Assembly (NCBI RefSeq): GCF_900142205.1
Contig: NZ_FRAA01000008.1
Coordinates: forward strand, 62,001-126,000
Origin: Reichenbachiella agariperforans
GTDB lineage: Bacteria; Bacteroidota; Bacteroidia; Cytophagales; Cyclobacteriaceae
DNA length: 64,000 nucleotides
Reading direction: 5' to 3'
The number at the start of each line of letters is the position of its first letter. Within the stretch, counting starts at the first letter, position 1. Shown in pieces: positions 19,174 to 28,596 of the stretch. The notes beneath the pieces are model-generated. The model was given only the letters and a program-made list of their open reading frames with translations, was not told the origin of the DNA and ran no database searches. Both the position numbers and the translations under genes were made by a program.

Positions 19174-20283
19174 ATGATAAAAACATCTGAACATGCGCCC
19201 AAAGGTATCATCAAGTTTGTACTTAGTCTAGTAATTTCTTTGACCATTTTTCTTTGGTCGCTAGACTTGATGACAGAGACATTTCAGATCATAGGTAATG
19301 ACACAGTCATCAGGTTGCTAGACATCATTTCCAACCCATTTGTGAGCCTATTTATAGGGATTTTTATAACTGCAGTAATTCAGAGTAGTTCTACCAGTAC
19401 ATCACTAATCGTAGCGATAGTCGCCTCAGGCAGTCTCCCACTACAAAATGCAGTACCTATGGTCATGGGCGCTAACATCGGTACCACACTAACCAGTACC
19501 ATCGTATCGCTCAGTTACATCACCAACAACAAGGAGTTTAAAAATGCTATAGCGACAGGCGTCATGCATGATTTTTTTAACATTCTAACCGTGACGATCC
19601 TTTTCCCTCTCGAATGGAATTATCACATATTAACTGAGCTATCACAAGACATCACTCATTTTGTAGGTTTCAAAAATAAAACGGCAACAGACGTAGCAGT
19701 AACACACTCTGGCTTATTTGATTATATCAATAGCTATTTAATAGGCATCACTAGTTTCAAACCTTTACTCATTCTACTTTCAACAGCTAGCTTGTTTGGA
19801 TCAATTAAGATTATGTCCAAAACAATCAGTAACCGAATGATTGGTACGATGAGGGAAAAGTTCGAATCTGTATTCTTCAAAAACAACTTCAACGCCTTTA
19901 GTTTAGGGGCTATCTTAACAGCTGTCATCCAGTCAAGCTCTATCTCCACTACAGTGATCGTCCCACTAGGTGCCACAGGAAAAATCAAACTAGAGAAGAT
20001 ATTTCCCTACATAGTAGGGGCGAATATTGGCACAACAATTACCGCCCTCATCGCTGCAGTCAACAAATCAGAAGCAGCTATGAATATCGCCTTGGTGCAC
20101 TTCCTTTTCAACCTGATAGGCACAGTTATATTCCTATTGACCCCTGGTATCAAAAAGATACCTGTCATCTACGCACAAAAATTCGGATCAATGACCATGA
20201 GATATAAAATCATAGGTTTTTTCTACATATTGGTCGTATTTTTCATCCTCCCTCTCTCACTTATTTTCTTAGGAAAACTCTAA
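19174..20283 (+). CDS. Na/Pi cotransporter family protein without PhoU domain
   Basis: A 369-residue inner-membrane protein with the same two inverted repeats as its neighbour: TAVIQSSSTSTSLIV and TAVIQSSSISTTVIV, each followed by a GANIGTT-like loop. It ends after the transmembrane core, so it lacks the PhoU-like tail. It is transcribed divergently from the longer transporter and is followed by an OprO/OprP-like porin. The ATG at 19174 is preferred over the in-frame TTG at 19162. Confidence 0.88.
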   Translation: MIKTSEHAPKGIIKFVLSLVISLTIFLWSLDLMTETFQIIGNDTVIRLLDIISNPFVSLFIGIFITAVIQSSSTSTSLIVAIVASGSLPLQNAVPMVMGANIGTTLTSTIVSLSYITNNKEFKNAIATGVMHDFFNILTVTILFPLEWNYHILTELSQDITHFVGFKNKTATDVAVTHSGLFDYINSYLIGITSFKPLLILLSTASLFGSIKIMSKTISNRMIGTMREKFESVFFKNNFNAFSLGAILTAVIQSSSISTTVIVPLGATGKIKLEKIFPYIVGANIGTTITALIAAVNKSEAAMNIALVHFLFNLIGTVIFLLTPGIKKIPVIYAQKFGSMTMRYKIIGFFYILVVFFILPLSLIFLGKL

Positions 20284-20399
20284 AATTAACAACATCTTCT
20301 AAGCGAAGCATATTGAGTAACAATACGCAAATGTTTCCTGAATATTAAGTCAATGTTACCGATTATATCTAACCTTGCAGCTTAATCAAAATTCAGAAA

Positions 20400-21566
20400 A
20401 TGAGATTATACATCTTAGGAATGTTATTCCTTTGTGTCAGTGCGTCCGCATATTCGCAAAGATTTGCAGACAACAAACTAGGAAATGGCATCAGATACAC
20501 TGCTAAAGACTCGTCATTTAGCACTCAAATCAATGTTAGGTTTCAGTCCAGATACTCTGGGCTCATGAATCTCGAGAATAGCAACTATACAGACAACTTC
20601 CTCATCAGAAGATACCGAATCAAATTCAAGGGTTTTTTGTACGACCCAAGCATACAATACAAAATCGAACTAGGACTCTCTAATCGCGATCAAGGCAACT
20701 TCTACAACGAAAACAATGGTGCAGCCAATATCGTACTTGACGCAGTACTAAAATGGGAGTTCAGGGAAGGCTGGGAACTCTGGGCAGGTCAAACTAAACT
20801 ACCTGGTAACCGAGAAAGAGTCATATCCTCTGGCTCGATGCAGTTTACTGAGCGCAGTGAACTCAATGCATTTTACAATCTGGATCGAGACATGGGACTC
20901 CAATTACATCATGAACACGAAATGAACGGCTGGATAATCAGAGAGATAGGATCCATCTCCATGGGAGAAGGTCGAAACATCACTGCTTCTAATGTTCAAG
21001 GATATGGATACACCGTCAGAGCTGAAGTTCTACCCTTTGGAAAGTTCCAAAAAAAAGGTGACTACTTTGGTGGAGATCTAATGAGAGAACCTAAACCAAA
21101 GCTATCCATAGGTATCACCTACGACTTCAATGACAACAACAACCGTGAAAGAGGTCAATTAGGAAGGTTCCTAGACACGCATGTAGACATCAGTAGTATA
21201 TATGCAGACCTGATGTTCAAGTATCATGGATTTAGTATCATGTCGGAGTACGCCAACAGACGTTTAGTGAATGGTGCAGCTTTCGGTCAGGATGAATTCG
21301 GGGAACAGCGTTACTTTTATATGGGAGAAGCCTTCAATTTCTCAACAGGTTACCTTTTCAAAAACAAGTTTGAAATAGCTGGGCGATACGTCATCAACAG
21401 ACCTGAAAGGATCGATATAGCTCCAGATTCAGAGATAGTAACACTCAATTTGACCAAGTACATCTCAGGCCACACACTCAAACTACAGAGCAGCGCATCC
21501 TATATCAACAATCACGAAGAGGCCAACGAACTGTTGTTCATGTGTCAAGCTGAAATAGGCTTTTAA
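20400..21566 (+). CDS. OprO/OprP-like outer-membrane porin
   Basis: A 388-residue barrel with signal peptide ending SAYSQ. The pattern INVRFQSRYSG, FLIRRYRIKFKGFLYDPSIQYKIELG and AGQTKLPGNRERVISSGSMQFTER is that of phosphate-selective porin O and P family proteins. It is a trimeric channel type for anions in other bacteria; ion choice here is inferred. It lies 116 bp after a Na/Pi transporter gene, so outer- and inner-membrane phosphate passage seem to be encoded side by side. No terminator is seen between the two genes. A weak -7 motif (TAACCTTG) precedes it at about 20370. Confidence 0.82.
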   Translation: MRLYILGMLFLCVSASAYSQRFADNKLGNGIRYTAKDSSFSTQINVRFQSRYSGLMNLENSNYTDNFLIRRYRIKFKGFLYDPSIQYKIELGLSNRDQGNFYNENNGAANIVLDAVLKWEFREGWELWAGQTKLPGNRERVISSGSMQFTERSELNAFYNLDRDMGLQLHHEHEMNGWIIREIGSISMGEGRNITASNVQGYGYTVRAEVLPFGKFQKKGDYFGGDLMREPKPKLSIGITYDFNDNNNRERGQLGRFLDTHVDISSIYADLMFKYHGFSIMSEYANRRLVNGAAFGQDEFGEQRYFYMGEAFNFSTGYLFKNKFEIAGRYVINRPERIDIAPDSEIVTLNLTKYISGHTLKLQSSASYINNHEEANELLFMCQAEIGF

Positions 21567-21643
21567 TTCGACTTCACCCTTATCGATTCATTCATCTATC
21601 ACAGGAAGATTAGTAATAATAGAGCCCATCTTACCCCTCACTG

Positions 21644-22435
21644 TTACTTGTCTTCCTTTAGCTTCACTATTTCGCTTTGCAGGTTGGCAACTATGGCAGT
21701 AAGTTCAGTCATATTCATCTCTGGCGTAGACGAACTAGGATCTGGAAAATCTATACTGATAAATGCTTTGGACTCCCACACCTCTATGATATTTTTAGCA
21801 TCCACTTGATACGGAGAATAGGATTTATTATCTGACACGAGAAATAGCATACCATTTTCATCGACATAGTTAAAGACACGCTTATAGACGACACCCTCTT
21901 CCTTGCTCAGGAGTACATAGGTTTTACCATTCTTAATATCAGAAATACGCTCCAAATACTGACCAATGATAATCGTACCAGGCTGCAAAGGAAGCATAGA
22001 ATCGCCCGATATTTCAAAAGCTCTGTAGGTAGCGTTGCTCGGGAGCATAGGTAACTGAAACCTCGGCAATGACTCGATATAATCTGGATCTGCATAACCG
22101 TTAAGATAACCCGCAGAAGCCTTTTGTGGTATCAGTTCGATATTTTCACGCTCCTGACTATCCACTGTTATAGACAATATTTTTGCACCATCACCAGTAA
22201 TATATAAATCCTCGTCAGACAACTTAGACACATCTTTGCTGATCAGTGTATCAACACTCACATTAAACAGCTCTGACATACGAAGCAAATTATTGAGTCG
22301 TGGATCTGCTCGCCCTTCTTCGTAGGCTCCCACCAAAGACCGCTTGATACCAATCGCATTGGCAAAGGTCTCCTGTGTGTACCCAAAATTCTTTCTCAGA
22401 AATTTAATATTCTCGTTCAGCTTAGCAACTTCCAT
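21644..22435 (-). CDS. XRE-family regulator with LexA/S24-like peptidase domain
   Basis: A 263-residue repressor-type protein. The N-terminal helix-turn-helix spans about residues 8-64 (FGYTQETFANAIGIKRSLVGAYE). The C-terminal S24 domain has the serine in ISGDSMLP and the lysine in VVYKRVF, the Ser-Lys pair that allows self-cleavage in LexA and phage CI proteins. A short coiled-coil-like tail follows (LTAIVANLQSEIVKLKEDK). Such proteins often act in stress or prophage control; no prophage is nearby. The small gene upstream ends 15 bp before its start, so both may be one operon. Confidence 0.87.
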   Translation of the reverse strand: MEVAKLNENIKFLRKNFGYTQETFANAIGIKRSLVGAYEEGRADPRLNNLLRMSELFNVSVDTLISKDVSKLSDEDLYITGDGAKILSITVDSQERENIELIPQKASAGYLNGYADPDYIESLPRFQLPMLPSNATYRAFEISGDSMLPLQPGTIIIGQYLERISDIKNGKTYVLLSKEEGVVYKRVFNYVDENGMLFLVSDNKSYSPYQVDAKNIIEVWESKAFISIDFPDPSSSTPEMNMTELTAIVANLQSEIVKLKEDK

Positions 22436-22450
22436 ACGGTGACTTCTAAT

Positions 22451-22732
22451 TTAGGCCTCAAACATAATAATACCATTGTCATTATTACAGGCACGACCGA
22501 TCGAATATAGGTTGATATGATGTGTATTTCCGTTGTGCTGTATTTGATCGAGGCGCATGTAAATCTTCTGTACGACATTGGTCAATGTCTCCCCAGAGTC
22601 TGCTAGAACATAGCCATACATATTCTTCTTCTGTTCCAAAGAGGCATGGAACTTCACTTGGCATTTTCCTGACTTCAATTTCTTTGAGGATAGCTTCAGC
22701 TTATAGTTTCCTCCGATATGATATTCTTCCAT
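22451..22732 (-). CDS. Small hypothetical protein upstream of the S24 regulator
   Basis: A 93-residue protein if the ATG at 22732 is used (MEEYHIGG); an in-frame ATG at 22750 gives 99 residues. It is basic in the first half (LKLSSKKLKSGKCQVKFHASL) and has a regular beta pattern. Signal peptide absent. I do not recognise the family. It sits 15 bp before the XRE-S24 gene on the same strand. Confidence rests on length, composition and placement. Confidence 0.6.
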   Translation of the reverse strand: MEEYHIGGNYKLKLSSKKLKSGKCQVKFHASLEQKKNMYGYVLADSGETLTNVVQKIYMRLDQIQHNGNTHHINLYSIGRACNNDNGIIMFEA

Positions 22733-22848
22733 TACTAATTTTATTATCAATTAATGAGATACAAATTGTACTACTAGCACTATTTGATAATAAAATTAGC
22801 CTATTATTTTTAGCAAGCAAAGTGATTAACTAATTATTTTAGCATTAA

Positions 22849-24066
22849 CTACTTTCTCTTACTAAAACCTCGCTTTGGACGTGAACTTCCTCTGAATTTA
22901 GATGACGCCTTTGGGTTGTACTCTGGCCCCTCCCCTATATACTCAGGTAGCGGAACTTTTCTAATATCCTTCTCTATCAGCTCCTCGATTTTGCTGAACT
23001 TAAACATATCCTCCTCATTGACGAAGGTAAATGCAATACCCTTGGCCTCTGCTCGTCCTGTACGTCCGATACGGTGCACATAATCCTCAGCATCTCCAGG
23101 CACGTTGTAATTGATCACCATGTCGATCCCTTTGATGTCGATCCCACGGCTCATCACGTCAGTCGCTACGAGAACATTAATTTTCTTATTGATAAACTCC
23201 TGCAGTACAACTTCCCTTCGAGACTGCTCTAGACCTGAATGGATTGCTTCTGCATTGATACCTATCTTCTTGATCTCAGCAGCAGCTCTATCAACTTCTG
23301 ATTTTTTAGAGAGGAAGACAAACACGCTCTCAAGTGGTTTTGCCTTGAGTAGATGTTTAATTAAGTCCAATTTCTGTCCATCATATACCATGAAGGCAGC
23401 TTGCACTATCGCAGCACTTGGCTTAGAGATCGCAATATTCAATTCCTCTGGTTCATTCAGTACTTCCTTAGCAAGCTTTCGCATTTTAGGAGGCATAGTC
23501 GCTGAGAACATTAAATTTTGTCTTTTGGCTGGCAGACCTTCCATGATCTTTTTGATATCATCATAGAATCCCATATCCAACATACGATCTGCTTCGTCCA
23601 AGATAAAATGCTTCACCTTAGACAGGTCTACATACTCTTGGTTCAAGTGTGCAATCAAACGACCTGGCGTGGCAATGATCACGTTAGCACCATTGACCAA
23701 AGCCTTCTTTTGGACATCCCATGAAGTACCATCTCCACCACCATAGATAGCAAGTGAACTGATATTGACAAAATAACCTAACCCCTGTATCTGCTGATCG
23801 ATCTGTATTGCCAACTCTCGTGTAGGTACGATGACCAATGCATCGATAGACCCGTGATCTTCCTGAGCCTGAATCTGCTGTATGGTAGGCAACAAAAATG
23901 CTGCAGTCTTACCTGTCCCTGTTTGTGCGCAGGCGATCAGGTCTTTTCCATTCAATATGATTGGAATTGCTTGTTCTTGTATTGGCGTGGTAGTTTCATA
24001 ACCCATAGCCTCTACACTTTCTAGCACGGGGCTTTGAATGCCAACTTCTTTAAATTTTAACGTCAT
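22849..24066 (-). CDS. DEAD-box RNA helicase (RhlE-like)
   Basis: A 405-residue ATP-dependent RNA helicase. Q motif (TTPIQEQAIP), Walker A (AQTGTGKT), PTRELA, TPGR, DEAD box in LDEADRMLDMGF, SAT and the C-terminal HRIGRTGRAEAKG are all in order. The tail is short and basic (SSRPKRGFSKRK) as in RhlE proteins that help ribosome assembly and RNA decay. A perfect -7 motif lies 20 bp before the start. It precedes the M1 peptidase gene on the same strand by 31 bp in the reverse order, but each seems to have its own promoter region. Confidence 0.93.
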   Translation of the reverse strand: MTLKFKEVGIQSPVLESVEAMGYETTTPIQEQAIPIILNGKDLIACAQTGTGKTAAFLLPTIQQIQAQEDHGSIDALVIVPTRELAIQIDQQIQGLGYFVNISSLAIYGGGDGTSWDVQKKALVNGANVIIATPGRLIAHLNQEYVDLSKVKHFILDEADRMLDMGFYDDIKKIMEGLPAKRQNLMFSATMPPKMRKLAKEVLNEPEELNIAISKPSAAIVQAAFMVYDGQKLDLIKHLLKAKPLESVFVFLSKKSEVDRAAAEIKKIGINAEAIHSGLEQSRREVVLQEFINKKINVLVATDVMSRGIDIKGIDMVINYNVPGDAEDYVHRIGRTGRAEAKGIAFTFVNEEDMFKFSKIEELIEKDIRKVPLPEYIGEGPEYNPKASSKFRGSSRPKRGFSKRK

Positions 24067-24085
24067 ATTATGATTTGATAAAGGT

Positions 24086-24093
24086 CAAATCTA
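24086..24093 (-). promoter_or_regulatory. Bacteroidota -7 promoter element before the DEAD-box gene
   Basis: TAGATTTG on the minus strand matches TAnnTTTG exactly, 20 bp upstream of the ATG at 24066. It overlaps the space after the upstream M1 peptidase stop codon. Confidence 0.5.
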
Positions 24094-24097
24094 GTGT

Positions 24098-25939
24098 TTA
24101 TTCTTGAATAACTCCTTTTAATTCGACGGTTGATGACTTGAAAGGATAGGCATTGTTCTCTGGATCCATATCGGCAGTAAACTCATCAGGATCGATCTGT
24201 ATGCTTTTGATCTGCGCCAATGGCAGGTCGATTGAGAAAGTATAATATGGGTAGACCCATGGCCAGTTGGTCAACTGTTCAGCATTCTTAGCGATAGGTT
24301 TCGCACCGCGCATGAGTCCGAGTGCTATGTGATACCATTGTTCGCTACCATCTAACATAGTGACTTTCACATCTACAGGCATAGGCATCTCCCCGATCCG
24401 CTGGAGGTGGATATTCGTTTTTCCTGCTGACGCATAGACTTGAGTGATCGCATAATCGATCGATTTGGTAGTTTTTACCCAAAAATCAAAATACCAATCC
24501 AACTCAATCCCACTTTGTTTCTCTATGATCTTTTGAAAATCCAACATATCAGGATGCTTAAATCTCCATTCTTTGTAATACTGTAGGAGTCCAGCACGTA
24601 GATTCTCCGATCCCACGACGTACTCCAACTGACGGAGTGTAATCGCTCCTTTGGAATAAGCCGCCGTCCCATAGGCCCAATTCGTACTAAAAAAGTCTGA
24701 ATGTGTCGTCAGTGATTCTTCCTTACCCGCTTCTACCAATCGACGATAGCCCCTCATATTTGCTCCATGAGGGTTAATGGCTGGATATTTTTCGTTGAAC
24801 AAATAGTCCATCACCAAATTAGAAGCATAGGTTGTAAAGCCTTCGTCCATCCAAGAGTAGTAACTCTCATTGGTCGCTAACATCATCTGATACCAACTAT
24901 GCATCATCTCGTGCACAGTCACTCCTACGAGACTTCTAGCGCTTCTATGCCCAGTGATCAAAGTAGCCATCGGGTACTCCATTCCTCCATCGCCTCCTTG
25001 AATCACCGAATAAACAGGATACGGATATTCTCCAAAATTCTCTTCGATGAATGGCAGTGCCTTTTTCATATAGACCTGTAGATCCTTCCACTCTTGCACT
25101 AGGGTATCTCCCTGATAAAAATAGTGAAACTGTAGTCCCTCTTTCATATCCACCACATCATGTTGATAGTCTGGATCAGCTGCCCAAACAAAATCATGCA
25201 CGTTTTCTGCTTTGAAGTGATAGGTCATCTTCTCAGCAGTCGGACGTCCCGCACCATAGCCTTTGCCTACCTCACTCGTATTCTGTAGCACACCAGTAGC
25301 CCCTATGTTATAGGCACTGTCAATCGTGATCTTCACATCATAATCTCCCCATGGGCTATAAAACTCTCTGGCTATATATGGGTGCGTGTGCCAACCAGCT
25401 CTATCATATTCGGCGATTTTAGGAAACCACTGTGCCATAGATAGGCGCACACCTTCGGCATTGTCCCGACCCGTTCTTCTAATCTGTAGCGGCACCTGAC
25501 TCTCGAACTTCATCGAAAACTCTGCTGTAGATCGAGGTAATATGGGCTTCTTGAGATCTACGATCATAACCGTACCATCTATGGTATAGCTTAGTTTCTT
25601 CCCGTTTTGTTTGAGAGACTCAATCTTGTGATAGCCGATTTCATTCTCTTCGAGCTTGTAGATTCTATCTTTCACCCTGCGATCTGGGTCAGGCAGAGTT
25701 CTACTGCGTACATCCATCATACTACCCGGCTGAAAGGCATTATAATAGAGATGAAAATATACGCGAGTCAACGTGTCTGGCGAATTATTATAATACTTCA
25801 GCGTTTGATCTCCAGTGAATCGGTTGGAGGCAGCGTCCATATCAATCTCCATTTTGTATTCTACTCTTTGTTGCCATCGGTCTTGTGCCAGGGACATGAC
25901 TGGCACCAACAGGATCATTAACGCTTTGATGTATTTCAT
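24098..25939 (-). CDS. M1 family zinc metallopeptidase
   Basis: A 613-residue exported aminopeptidase-like protein. A signal peptide ends near SLAQ. The zinc site is H343-E-M-M-H347 with E366 (DEGFTTY) 18 residues later, and the GGMEYP motif that replaces GAMEN lies before it. These are the hallmarks of family M1. The C-terminal half lacks the usual ARM-repeat length, as in the shorter Bacteroidota M1 proteins. It lies upstream of the helicase gene with a 31-bp gap. Substrate is unknown; peptide turnover in the periplasm is likely. Confidence 0.92.
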   Translation of the reverse strand: MKYIKALMILLVPVMSLAQDRWQQRVEYKMEIDMDAASNRFTGDQTLKYYNNSPDTLTRVYFHLYYNAFQPGSMMDVRSRTLPDPDRRVKDRIYKLEENEIGYHKIESLKQNGKKLSYTIDGTVMIVDLKKPILPRSTAEFSMKFESQVPLQIRRTGRDNAEGVRLSMAQWFPKIAEYDRAGWHTHPYIAREFYSPWGDYDVKITIDSAYNIGATGVLQNTSEVGKGYGAGRPTAEKMTYHFKAENVHDFVWAADPDYQHDVVDMKEGLQFHYFYQGDTLVQEWKDLQVYMKKALPFIEENFGEYPYPVYSVIQGGDGGMEYPMATLITGHRSARSLVGVTVHEMMHSWYQMMLATNESYYSWMDEGFTTYASNLVMDYLFNEKYPAINPHGANMRGYRRLVEAGKEESLTTHSDFFSTNWAYGTAAYSKGAITLRQLEYVVGSENLRAGLLQYYKEWRFKHPDMLDFQKIIEKQSGIELDWYFDFWVKTTKSIDYAITQVYASAGKTNIHLQRIGEMPMPVDVKVTMLDGSEQWYHIALGLMRGAKPIAKNAEQLTNWPWVYPYYTFSIDLPLAQIKSIQIDPDEFTADMDPENNAYPFKSSTVELKGVIQE

Positions 25940-26020
25940 AACTAACTTTTGATTTTTTTCCTTCGTGCAAACTAAAGAGGGTATAAGGTTTTACCCAGAA
26001 CATTTTGATAGACGGTAGGA

Positions 26021-26674
26021 TTAAAACTTGGACACTATGGAGTTCAAAACCTGGGGATTCAACTCATGCGCTCCTTGATAAGGTATCAGTTCGGGATCTA
26101 TTCCAGTGGCTATAGCTACTTTCTCCATTTCAATCGCATAAAGATCAGTATCAAAGTATCGATCATTATCTCCCAAGACTCCATATATTTTTTCCTCTCC
26201 AGACAGAAACGAAAAATCAGAAGCCTGCAACTCTGGAGGAAAACTCCCTGCCCAAAGTATCAGAGATGCAAGTGGCAGCTGCAAGTGAGCAGCCAATCTA
26301 CATATCGCAGACACTCCCTGCGAGAAGCCCAACAAATGAATTTGATAATCAGCAACCTCACGCCTATCTAATGCTACAGACATGACTGACGAAAAATAAG
26401 CTTGTTGATTTGTCAACTCAACTGCCCGATCCTCCTTAGTCATCCAGCTCGCTCCCACTTGCCTATGACCTGGCAGATAGAACTTAGACAAGCCCTGTAG
26501 CGCAATCACATGATGTGTCTCAGCATCTAACTCGTCAAAGTGACCAATAAAATGCTCAGATAGCTGTCCATACCCATGACACACCAGCCAAATATGTTTG
26601 GTGTCTCTGGTTAGTTCATTGAGCGTATGATAACTAGCCTGTATCTCCACTGACACGTGGTTGACTTGTCCCAT
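26021..26674 (-). CDS. Alpha/beta serine hydrolase (phospholipase/carboxylesterase type)
   Basis: A 217-residue cytoplasmic hydrolase. The nucleophile elbow is in LGFSQGVSA, the acidic residue in LGDNDRYFD and the histidine in YQGAHELN, forming a Ser-Asp-His triad in order. The fold is that of the small carboxylesterase/phospholipase family. It overlaps the upstream sorbosone dehydrogenase-like gene by one base (TGATG), so the two are translationally coupled. Substrate unknown. Confidence 0.85.
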   Translation of the reverse strand: MGQVNHVSVEIQASYHTLNELTRDTKHIWLVCHGYGQLSEHFIGHFDELDAETHHVIALQGLSKFYLPGHRQVGASWMTKEDRAVELTNQQAYFSSVMSVALDRREVADYQIHLLGFSQGVSAICRLAAHLQLPLASLILWAGSFPPELQASDFSFLSGEEKIYGVLGDNDRYFDTDLYAIEMEKVAIATGIDPELIPYQGAHELNPQVLNSIVSKF

Positions 26675-27846
26675 CAGTCGCTGTAGCTTATTCGGTAAAT
26701 CTTGCCTGCCTTATCGTCCGAGACCAACAGACTCCCATCGTCAAGGACTAATACATCGACAGGTCTTCCCCATGCCTCCTGCTCCTCTACATCCAACCAT
26801 CCCTCTACGAACGGCTCATAAGAAATCGCTTTCCCATCCTGAACTTTGACCTGAGTGAGTCTGTAGCCTACCTTTTTGGAGCGATTCCATGAGCCATGTT
26901 CAGCGATAATGATAGACCCACGATAGTCCTGAGGAAACATCTCTCCATTATAAAACTTCAATCCCAACGGTGCTACATGCGCACCTAACTTACGAGCTGG
27001 AATCACAAAATCCGAACAGGGGAACTTAGCTCCAAACTCAGGATCTGCAATATCTCCACCATGACAGTAGGGATACCCAAAATGCTGCCCCAGCTTGGTC
27101 GCCTTGTTTAGCTCACAAGGAGGCATATCATCCCCGAGCAAATCACGACCATTATCAGTAAACCAAAGTGTACCAGCAGAATCCCACGTGATACCTACTG
27201 AATTTCTCACTCCATGTGCGTAAATTTCACGATCCGAGCCATCAGGATTCATTCTGGTGATGGAGGCGTATATTTCGTCCTTACTCTCACATATATTACA
27301 GGGGGCACCTACAGGTATGTAGAGTTTACCATCCGGGCCAAAAGCAATATACTTCCAGCCATGATGCTTGTCCGACGGGTAATCGTCATAAATCACCGTT
27401 CCCTCACCTAAGGCATCCAGCTGTTGTTCTATATCGTCATATCTGGTCAGTTGATCAACCTCCGCGACATATAGGCTACCGTCTCTAAAAGCTATCCCAT
27501 TTGGCATATTCTGCCCCTCTAGTAACGTGATCACCTCATCTGCCTGACCGTCTCCATCTGTATCTTTGATCGCATAGACCTTGCCCGCATCCTTAGTTCC
27601 TACATAGAGTACCCCACTTGGACTGACTGCCATTGATCTCGCATTCTCAACTCCATCTGCATACACTGAGATTCGAAAACCCTCTGGCAACTTCAATGTC
27701 GCCAGTTGTCCAGTCGGTTCTTCGATCGTATCAGACTCGTCGGCAGGTTGTTCAGAACCCGTTTCAGTTGATGCACATGAACTACTTATCGTCAGCCATG
27801 CTAACAGGGGCAGGTAGGTGATTAGATTCTTCATTTTTGGTTTCAT
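26674..27846 (-). CDS. L-sorbosone/glucose dehydrogenase-like lipoprotein
   Basis: A 390-residue beta-propeller protein of the sorbosone/PQQ-glucose dehydrogenase type. The lipoprotein signal is LLAWLTISSSC with the Cys followed by AST, so it is membrane anchored. Family motifs include LPEGFRISVYADGVENARSMAV, MPNGIAFRDGSLYVAEV and DNGRDLLGDDMPPCELN, and four cysteines in PCNIC/PPCE/PYCHG. The frame is open further upstream to 27921, but MKPKMKN at 27846 (or MKNL at 27834) gives a normal signal. Coupled to the serine hydrolase gene. The true electron acceptor and sugar are unknown. Confidence 0.82.
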   Translation of the reverse strand: MKPKMKNLITYLPLLAWLTISSSCASTETGSEQPADESDTIEEPTGQLATLKLPEGFRISVYADGVENARSMAVSPSGVLYVGTKDAGKVYAIKDTDGDGQADEVITLLEGQNMPNGIAFRDGSLYVAEVDQLTRYDDIEQQLDALGEGTVIYDDYPSDKHHGWKYIAFGPDGKLYIPVGAPCNICESKDEIYASITRMNPDGSDREIYAHGVRNSVGITWDSAGTLWFTDNGRDLLGDDMPPCELNKATKLGQHFGYPYCHGGDIADPEFGAKFPCSDFVIPARKLGAHVAPLGLKFYNGEMFPQDYRGSIIIAEHGSWNRSKKVGYRLTQVKVQDGKAISYEPFVEGWLDVEEQEAWGRPVDVLVLDDGSLLVSDDKAGKIYRISYSD

Positions 27847-28112
27847 AGATTGAGTGTACAATTTAGCCTTTAGACGGGATAGCCAAAATATAAGTTGGGA
27901 TTTTCTACGACTAGGTCGCAAGAATGCCCTGCTACCTCACTTTGCGGTATCTCAAAAAAACAAAACACAGATATCTGCTCAAAACACCAATCAGAGAAAA
28001 GCTTAACTTCACCTGAAAAATCTTGAAGCTCACCGATTTCCGCTTTAGTAGGCTGTAGGGCTGTGCTATCATTGCATCGTAATCAAATTCAAACAAACAA
28101 AATATTACTACG

Positions 28113-28463
28113 ATGAAAACGACAATCAAAACAATCGCCCTGACCCTAATGGTAGCATGCTCTTCACTAGCTTTCGCTGGAGAAAAAGCTGAGAAATCTG
28201 AAAAAGTAGTGAGCCCTGAGCTTAAAGTACAGATTAAAGCGACTGCTGATTCTAAAGTAATCGTGATCTTTGACAAACTAGAAGGTGAAGAAGTAAAAGT
28301 AAGAATCTATGACAATTACGGTGCTTTGATCTATTCTGACAAGAAAGTAGAAGGTGCTAAATATGCCAAAGCATTCGACCTATCTGCTTACCCTGCAGGA
28401 AACTACGCTTACACAGTATCTAACGACGTGTATAGCGTGAAGAAAACTATCGCATTGAAGTAA
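28113..28463 (+). CDS. Small secreted protein with a T9SS-tail-like fold
   Basis: A 114-residue protein with a signal peptide ending SSLAFAG. The mature part (residues ~24-114) has the strand pattern of a T9SS-type sorting domain or DUF3244-like Ig fold (KVRIYDNYGALIYSDKK, FDLSAYPAGNYAYTV, KKTIALK) but nothing precedes it. It may be a free-standing small envelope protein. It is divergent from the sorbosone dehydrogenase-like gene and followed by its own terminator, so it is expressed alone. A near-match -7 motif (TATCATTG) lies about 45 bp upstream. Confidence 0.75.
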   Translation: MKTTIKTIALTLMVACSSLAFAGEKAEKSEKVVSPELKVQIKATADSKVIVIFDKLEGEEVKVRIYDNYGALIYSDKKVEGAKYAKAFDLSAYPAGNYAYTVSNDVYSVKKTIALK

Positions 28464-28488
28464 GGCTTGTCCTACTTGATGAATTTGA

Positions 28489-28517
28489 GCCTTGGCAGTA
28501 TTTGCCGAGGCTTTTTT
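28489..28517 (+). terminator. Terminator after the small secreted protein gene
   Basis: Stem GCCTTGGCA / TGCCGAGGC with one G-T pair, five-base loop, then six T. It sits 26 bp after the stop codon. Confidence 0.8.
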
Positions 28518-28596
28518 ATGTCCTAGCAAGTCAAGCTATTCCCAATTAGTCCGTTTGAGTACCGTATAGGTCAAACATCTTTATCATATTTGCGGC

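Noticed and set aside
27932..28276. 114-codon minus ORF between and over neighbouring genes
   Set aside because: Overlaps a small secreted protein gene with signal peptide and its own terminator; the minus reading shows no plausible protein.
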